From contig NC_065414.1 in the NCBI RefSeq assembly GCF_024362695.1, positions 6,279,501 through 6,343,500 on the forward strand: a stretch of DNA of 64,000 bases, given 5' to 3'. Both the position numbers and the translations under genes were made by a program. Under the pieces are notes generated by a model. That model was not told the origin of the DNA, searched no databases, and saw only the letters and a program-made list of their open reading frames with translations. This document shows, one piece after another, positions 25,001 to 34,000 of the stretch. The stretch is from Pectinophora gossypiella. Its lineage: Eukaryota > Arthropoda > Insecta > Lepidoptera > Gelechiidae. Each line of letters begins with the position of its first letter. Positions within the stretch are counted from its first letter, which is position 1.

Positions 25001-28000
25001 CGACAGAAGGTAACACGACAGGTATACGTCCCATTTCACAGGGAATGAAACTCTTTCTGTGAAATAAGTTTTGAGGAAAGTTAGTAGTGAACGAGTTGTG
25101 AGAGACGCTCTCTTATACATCGACGCAAATACATTACCCAACTTTCGATTAAGATTTTTCATAGATTTTTGCGTTGATTTTCGTTTTCAAGGTCCAGTTC
25201 ATAGAAGTAGGTAGGTTACTTACTACTCTTCTGTTATTTACTTGATTACTATCAGCTGACGTTATCATCCCAAGCATGTTGATAGACTAGTCTATCATGT
25301 GGGTTGATTACAAACCTCATATCAACCACGGCGTCAGGGTATTAGGCCGCCTAAGGTCCCTCACGTGGCTCATGTAAAGACTACGTACTTACATCAGTAA
25401 GTAAGTAGTAACCAGGACCAACTGCTTAGCGCACCTTCCGAAGCACGGATCATCTTACTTTCGGACAATCGGCTGATCAGCCTGTAATGTCCTAACCAAA
25501 TTAAGGGATCACAAAGTGATTTTAGTGATATATCCTCACGGGGATTCGAACCTAGAAACTCCGATCGTGAGCGGAACCCTCAACCACTGAACCACCAAGG
25601 CCTTTATTATTATGATTATTCATGTTCTTTCGTACTCGTTGTACCTTCAATCGGGTGGACCTGTTACCTTATTTTATGGTTCATCATGCAACATCATAAG
25701 TCAAATCAAATCAAATATACTTTATTGCACACAACATACAAAACAAATTAACACAGATGATGATAGATACAGTACAATCTGGCGGCCTTATTGCTTAGCA
25801 GCAATTTCTTCCAGGCAACCAGAAAATCAAGAAAGAATTATTTTAAATTCTCCCTACGCACCTTGGAATTTTACTTTTACTCCCTAAGGCGATTCTCACA
25901 CGATGTGGATTTTGTAGCGATGCACCGCGCGGTGCGACGCAATGCTGACCGCTTCACCGACAATGCTGACCGCTTCGTCGACAATGCCGACCGCTTCACC
26001 ATCAATGGCGTCTGTCGCGGCGCGGTGGCGCGGTGTCGTGTGAGAATCGCCTAAGCGTGCCTGGTAGTTGAATATCTGCATATTACTTACTGAGATTATT
26101 TTTGTTCTCGACAGAGCTCATGATTCGTCTCGAGCCGGCTTCAACTCTTGGCCGTTCATGTCTGTCCACATGTGGGGAGAGTCACCACTTGGCCTCTGGC
26201 AATTGGAAGTGTCCAACGAGGGTCGATACAATATGGGTAAGTTTGTTTTATAAAATTAATTATATTCATTAATTGAAATACAAGTCGAACGGCGAGCATT
26301 AATTAGGTTTTTAATGAGAGTGGAAGAAGCGAAGTGTGTCATCATCGTAGTACATAGAATTCCGTGATCTACCTACCCCAACGGGAAATAGGCGCTATCT
26401 CATGTATGTGTAAAAGTCGAAAAAGTGAAAAGAATAGTCTTACGTGCATAGTTTAAGACCGTAAATCAAGAATGTAAATCGTTTCCAGCATTAGATCATA
26501 ACACAACACTTACTGAATGTCAATATTTACAGCGAAAAGCCATTTTAGATTCGTCAAACTACCATAAGTGTTGATCAAACTTTACATAACAGATTGAAGT
26601 AATTTATTATACAAGATATATCAATCGATTTAAATTAAACTAAGATTTAATGTTACCTTTACACAGAGTATGATACAAAATAAATAATTTGTATTGTGAA
26701 TAAATAAACTACATCACAATATCCTGTGTATTGAAACGCGGCGTAGACAGTATCGAGTGTTCCATTTGAAATTGAGATATTCTTGTTGTTTGAATAAAAT
26801 TGTGTACAACTTTATAAGAAACCTTGTTGCATTTGTATAACCATTCCAATGTCAGGTCGGGCAACATTGCAAGACTGGTCTTTAACATTGTACGGGACGA
26901 CATCACCTGCTGCTAAAAACGATCCAATACCGTTCCGGAATCCCATCATACGAAATAAAAACACAGCAACCAACGCCACTAGACCCGTCGTAGTCCAAGC
27001 AAGAAGGAAGAACAACAGGGAGAAAGCTGTTTCAATAGTGCCTACATACACAGTCGGATTAGTAAAGAGAAAAAAGAATAAGAACTCGAAAAATCCGAAT
27101 AGAAATTCACAAAAGAAGCAGGGCCGGCCAGCGACGCGCTCGCCACTCGAGAGCTCCACTGTGAGGGTGACGTCGACGACGCCGGCGCCGGATCTGAGCC
27201 TGAACTTGCGTGGGGACTTGGCTGATCCGCTAGCGGAGGCGCGGGACCGCAAGATGTCCAGCCTGTTCGAGCAGTATCCGAAAATCCAGCGCATATACCC
27301 CGCACCACTACAAGCCAACGGTACTTACCGGCTTACAGAATGGATGCATGCTGTCCGATTCGTTTTGCCAGACCGTTTCGTTTGGTCGCCTAGTTTGTGC
27401 CTGCACGTCAATTACCTTTGTTCCGGAGCCGCCGCTCTTGCATGCAGTATTCGTAGTCCAAATTCAGTTCCGTAGCGGAAGTTTATTTCCGAGGTTTTGC
27501 CCGATTTGAGTTTTGTTTATTTACTTGTTAATTGCCTAACACCGTAGGCAGTCTGTTTGAGTTTAGTATTTTTTTCGGTTTCGTTCGAATTGTTGTTGTA
27601 TTAGTATTCTTATTTTTATAATTATGATTTAGCTTTAAGTGTTTTTTTCTGCTACTATAATAATATGACATAACTCAACATAATTCTACCCTTATAATCT
27701 ACACTTTACATTTTGGTAGATACACATCACACTATAAATAATAACATTGACACTTTACAATTTAGTTCTTATTGCGATCCAAACAACAGACACATTTGTC
27801 AAACAGCAGTTGAATTCAATGACGTCATAAATCGTTATTTGTTTGCGCAGCTGGTCCTTTGACGCAGTGGGAGCTGATATTCTACGGTACAGAAACGCCA
27901 CCGCAGGAGTACGATGCCTCGCCGGAGACAAACTCTCTGGGGACGAGTGTTGTATCCAGTGCCAGCGTGCCCCCTTGGAGCCGAGGCAACGAACCCGAGT

Positions 28001-31000
28001 CCATAGAAGAAGTCAGACAAAACGCCATCGACGACGACCTAGCCCTCGTCTGGCATGATTCACACACGGTAAGACCCTTCTGTTTTTCATAACAGTCGGC
28101 TAATCTATGATCGAAGTGGAATATGAAAAACGAGTAACGCCAATTTCTCCTATACCGAGTTACATACAGGGTGTTAGTGACATCGTAACGAAAACTTTGA
28201 GGGATGATTCAGACCATGATTCTGAGTTGATATCAAGTGGAATTTTCCGTCGCAAAAGTATGGATAGGAAAATAATTAAAAAAAACAAAAAAAAAAAATC
28301 ATGTTTTTTGACAGGAAATTCCACTTGATATCAACTCAGAATCATGGTCTGAATCATCCCCCTCAATATTCGTTACGGTGTCACTAACACCCATACCTAC
28401 TTGTATGGCTACTGTATGTACTTGTATGGGGTGTAAGTGACATCGTAACGAATACTGAGAGGGATGATTCAGTTGATTATTCTGAGTTAATATCAAGTGG
28501 AATTTTCCATCGCAAAAGTATAGAATTGAAAATAATTTAAAAAAACTAAAAAAAATACATGATTTTTGCGACGGAAAAATCCACTTGATATCGACTCAGA
28601 ATCATGGTCTGAATCATCCCTCAAAGTTTTCGTTACGATGTCACTAACACCCTGTATACTGAAATAGAAATAGAAATGTTTTATTTTTATTACTGTGACA
28701 TTCATAATTTACAAAAAGGAACATCTTTCGCTTTTTCCTTCTTGTCTTACATCACCGTGAGGAAAGTACTTTATGAATGTCGCTCCTTTTTTCAACGGGC
28801 AAGTTACATTCGTTGATTTAATTATTTAAGCGAGCCACTTATTAGAACCGCTAATTCGGAATGATAATGAGGAAGTAAGAACAAACTGCCATAGATTAGA
28901 AAATACATCCACGTGTACAAAAATAGTCTACCAAAATGACAATGAAATATTACACCCACATCCAAAATCCTCACCGATTCAATCTACATACAATTGACCT
29001 TGTTACGTGAGCAATATACTAAGGCTTCAGTCTTGACACGTCTAAATTGTGGTAAATATCAGGTTTACGCCTCTGGACTTATGATCTGTCTAAATAATAG
29101 ACCCTTTTCATGTAAGTAGACAGCCTAGCTTGTGGAATATATTTTTCGTCTATCGCATTTTATTTTCCGAATTTATGAAGCGAAATGAGTAGATCTTATG
29201 CGAATGATTCCACGGTTGATATTGGTGCCTATTCGGGCGGATACTAATGGACCTAATTTTAGTTTGACAGTTCTTAAATTAATGCTGTGCTTTACTTACA
29301 ATAGGTTCAAGAAAGAGATGTGGCTAGTTTTAGTCCTATCAAATTACCTAAATTAAATTTAAGTTGGTGGTTGGTTGAATCCGTACCATTAGGTACATGA
29401 TTAATTATTTTTTAATTTAGTTTCTACATTGGTAAGCAACATTCGTTGGCATTCCTGTATGCGACATCTAGTTATTATTATGTTATGTTTATTTTAAGTT
29501 ATACCTGTCATTTTCTTATCCGCCCAAAAGGAAAGGGAAGGATGACTGATACCTGCTAATTTTAAAATGAATGAGTGAATAAATGAATAACCCGGTCGAA
29601 TCAAATAGGTATTTAGCGTTCGACGTGTGTTGTCAGCTTCATTCTGTAGAGTTATTGGCCAATGTAAATTTTTAGAGGGTTGTTATTTCTCCCTAAAATT
29701 GACGATTTTATGCCTGTCCCGTTACTTTTCAGTGGATAAGAAAATTACAGGTGTAACTTAAAATAAATTTAGATGGTTAAAAGTAAATTAGATGCGGGAA
29801 TCAGCACCATTATGACACATACTGTTACAAATCATCTATTCAAGCCTACACTCTGATGTAACATATACTACTAGCTACTTTTCTACACTTTTATATTAAG
29901 TATCTAGACTCAAAAATGTTTAAAGACCTTACTCCAAACTTGAAGCAGCATTAAATATGTAAGACATCTCACGTCGTATTATGTCCTGTTATTCGATACA
30001 TGATTTTACTGTACTAAGTGAACATTTTTATTCGCTAGATATTTCGATTGTACTGAAGATACAAACGAAGGAATAGCCAAAATGGTATGAAAGTATATAT
30101 GTCAACGTTACTAAACCTAATACTAATTACGTAAAAAGTAACAGTTGGTTGCAAGTAGTATACTACCTAATTTTAAAAATTATTTAAGAATACGTACTGC
30201 ATATTATAGCGTATTGATAACTTTGACAATAGAACTAATAAGTAAAAGTAAAGCTATGTATTATAAATATTTATTCTGTACTGAAAATAATTTAGTTTTG
30301 TAGCTGTAAAATACCAAAGATTCAACGTTTATTAAATAAAAATATACCAGAATCAAATTTTCCATTAAAAAAAAAACGCAAAAACATCGTTAAATCCTAT
30401 TATAATATTGTACCGAAGTATTTTTACAGAAACAAGCTTTTTGTCTTGATTCGAAGGATTATCCTTCGAACACGTATCTAATTCTGGAATATAATTATGT
30501 ACTTATTGACTTGTTTATCATTAAAAATACATAAATTAGCGTTTCTTAAAGTAAATCCCCTAGCACCCACATGGTGTTTTTAAAAATCGAGGAGAAATTA
30601 TAAACAAGCTTTAACTAATACTATTAATTATTATTTATTAGGCGTTATTTTTTTCGCGTGGTGGTTTAAGGGCCCGATCTCCCTATCCATCCATAGGGAA
30701 GGCCCGTGCCCCAGCAGTGGGGACGTTAATGGGCTGGTGATAGAATAGAATAGAATAGAAATTTATTGATGTGTGATGTGAGGCGTTATTTTATGTATGT
30801 ATGTAGGTTTGTTGTCTGGTAGTCGGATTTAGGATGAAGTTAATTTTTTACTCTCCTTTTTCCAGGGTAATCCAAAACGAACCACAGTTGAGACCTTTAA
30901 CGAATGTACTCTAAAGTGATTCTATAAACATGACTAAATAAGCCATGGACTGCCGAATAGTATTTGGGAGAAAAAGATCCCTTTTACGGGCATTCCTAAT

Positions 31001-34000
31001 ATTTACTGATTTATTCTAGCGACATTTTGGTAATATTATAACGCTTACTAACACTGTATGCTTAACTAACTTCTACTACATGTTTTCTCTCATCAATAAT
31101 CAGTCCCGAGTTGATCTAGGTCTTAGTAACATTATTTCCCATTCTATCCTCTACAATATCTCCAATCAATAGGCATTATTCAGTCTACCTAAATTGTGAT
31201 TCCAAATTTCGGTTACATACTTTTAATAAAGTGACAATGTTTTAGATCCGCGAGGAGAGCCTGGGCGCAGAGACGAGTGGCGCGGGCGCAGGGCGGCCGT
31301 ACGGCAGCGGGTGCGCGACTCACGCGGCGCAGCCGCCGCACCGGTGCCTAGGTTTGTGCCTCTTGCTCGTGATTCTCGCAGCGGCCGAAGCGTTGCTCAC
31401 TACACCGACGCAACGCAGAAAGCCGTGCCGACTAAAGCGCGACTGTGCACTAACTGCTAAACAATTAACCCAACCCCCCACCACCGGGGCACCGATGACG
31501 TCACGGCCCCCGAGGGCCCCCTGCTTACATACCACTCAGGTGACGGTGCCCTAGTACTCTCATAATGTGATTTTAGTTAAATTTTACAGAGTTACGTATG
31601 TTTAAATAAGTACAAGCTGTTAAAACGATATCCTATTTTTACTCGTACTGTTTCATTGTAGCTATTTTAATATTTATGTTATCAAATGGGGTTTATTTGG
31701 GGCGTGTGAGAAGACGTGTTGTTAAATACTTTTAGTATACCTAATTTACATTCATATACCTATATATAATGTTCTTGAAACGCCTCTTGCGAATAATTGA
31801 CAAGCTATAGTGTATAAAACACCGACCTAAAAGAATACGATTTTTCGCACGTCCTTAGTTGATAATTAGGATTTATTTTATAAAGCCATCAAAAGGTAAT
31901 CAAATGGGAAATGAGTATTTTCCAATATAAAGGCAAATTGAATATAAGCAACTATATTTATTACTCTGTAAGTTTTTAAGTAAGTCTAATTAAAGTTACT
32001 TAATTTACGAAATTGGGAAATTCAAAAAACGTCAGAAAAATCAATCGAGAAGTCTTTAATTGTATTTAATTTTACTTGGAATCATTTTGAATTTCTCGAT
32101 TCTTTATTTTATTTTAAAAATCTTGTAATAGAGGCGGAATAAGATCACAAGTTACTTAATTAAATGGTTCCTTTTGAATATTCGTTGAAACCTCTATACT
32201 AGGTAAATGAAGACACATAACACTTCATTGTGTATTTAAGTAACCAGATACTTGTACTCTAAAGTTCACATGTAACAGTCAACATACGTTTACAAAATGT
32301 TGATGTGATATAATATAAAGAACAAAGTCGGTAAGCGGGGATTGTAGGAGATTTTATAACTGTATTAGGAGTAATGGGGGACTCTAAAGATGGTTACCTA
32401 TAAGAGTTTAGGCTGAGCATTACATTAAAAAAAAAAGAATCCAAGACATCGGTGAAGTTCTGGCAATTCCGAAAATGAGGCAAGGATAATAAAAATATCA
32501 TTCCATAACTATATCGTGTTATTATCGCTAATAACGAAGCACATCATTTGTGTTCTTATTTATGACACAGCACAACGTAACCTCACGCCTATATCTCAAT
32601 TAGCGTAGCCAGAGGTACATTATCCATCGCAAGATGAAGTACGTACCCACGCCTCACCGAGCTTCCCGTTAAACCAACGTGATAGGTTGTGAGCCTTATC
32701 GCCGTCTATAATGGTCGAGCCAACTGTGTTATTCAAAACTGCACTTAAGATAAATTAATAACTCTTATATATAACCATCTTAAAATCCCCATTTCAGGTT
32801 TGATGGTATCTGATGATAAAAGTCAATACAAGTCCAGTGAGCTCAACAAAACAATGAGCGAGCAGTGTTAGGAATAGAAATATGATAATCAATGTGTCAT
32901 TTACACTTAAATATTTGACCGTATTCGGCCGTTGGTTAGTATGTAAAATACGGTGGTCGTACACTTAAAATAATTTTAAGGACCATCGAAATATGACCAC
33001 TGAAATATCGTAAATGAGCTAAATGTTATGCATGCACACAATTTGTAATCGTATGTATAGAACAACAATTGATCAACTTTTGTCGATTGGCTACAATGTC
33101 TTAGAGCTTTACAAACGCACACAGTACTTAAATATAAATTTAGACCGCAAGGTAACTGCCAAAATGCAATGCCCTTAACGTATTCATGCAAGCTATTGTT
33201 TGAGCAACCGTAGTGCAGTTCCAAATCAGTGAATCGTATATCGTTGAAAAATTTCAAATTTTGAAAAATAACATTTGGCTGTGCTAACATTTTCGTTAAT
33301 AAAACTTCGCAATACTAGCACACGCTAGTTTCAAGCCAGACAAAAAATATGGTCTCAATTTTCATCCGAATTTAAAGTTTTTGAGAGAAATCGAGGTTTA
33401 AACAACATCAGAATGTGTTTTATTTTTAAAGAATGTGTTTTAATTATAAGACTACGATATATTAAACTCTATCTGCATCGAAACTGCAACAAAGCTGCAA
33501 TGATGTGTGCCCTTGCAGTAAAAAGACAGCCCACTTTACAATCGCTCTATCCAGATTGTAACTAAGTTATCGACAATGAACAATGTTAATGCAGGAAGTT
33601 AATTACTCAATAGCAATACTGCTAAATTCTGTATAATTCTGCATATGCAAAACTTCTACCAGTCTGAATGCAACGTTACAATAATCAGATTTATCAAACT
33701 TATTTTTACGTATTGATAGGTTACAAAACTGCCCGATAGACGTAGTTATTAAAACGTATTTATTAGCATTAGTCACGAAATCCACAGATAATAAAATATA
33801 CTTACTGCAAGCGCCATCTTTACTTTATTGTCTAGTAAAGAATACTGCCTATGATTTTTTTAGAATATAGGCAGTTTCCGTTATTTAAATCAAAATACTC
33901 ATTGTCTGTAATTTGTTACTTCAGCACCAATTATTTTGCTCTTAACCCTGTTTATTGACTTAAGTGTCAAATTGAGATTAAAGTTCAATATCGTTCATTC

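Noticed and set aside
26812..27318. 168-codon antisense frame over exon 7a
   Set aside because: Shadow of the coding strand; no motif and composition follows the sense exon.
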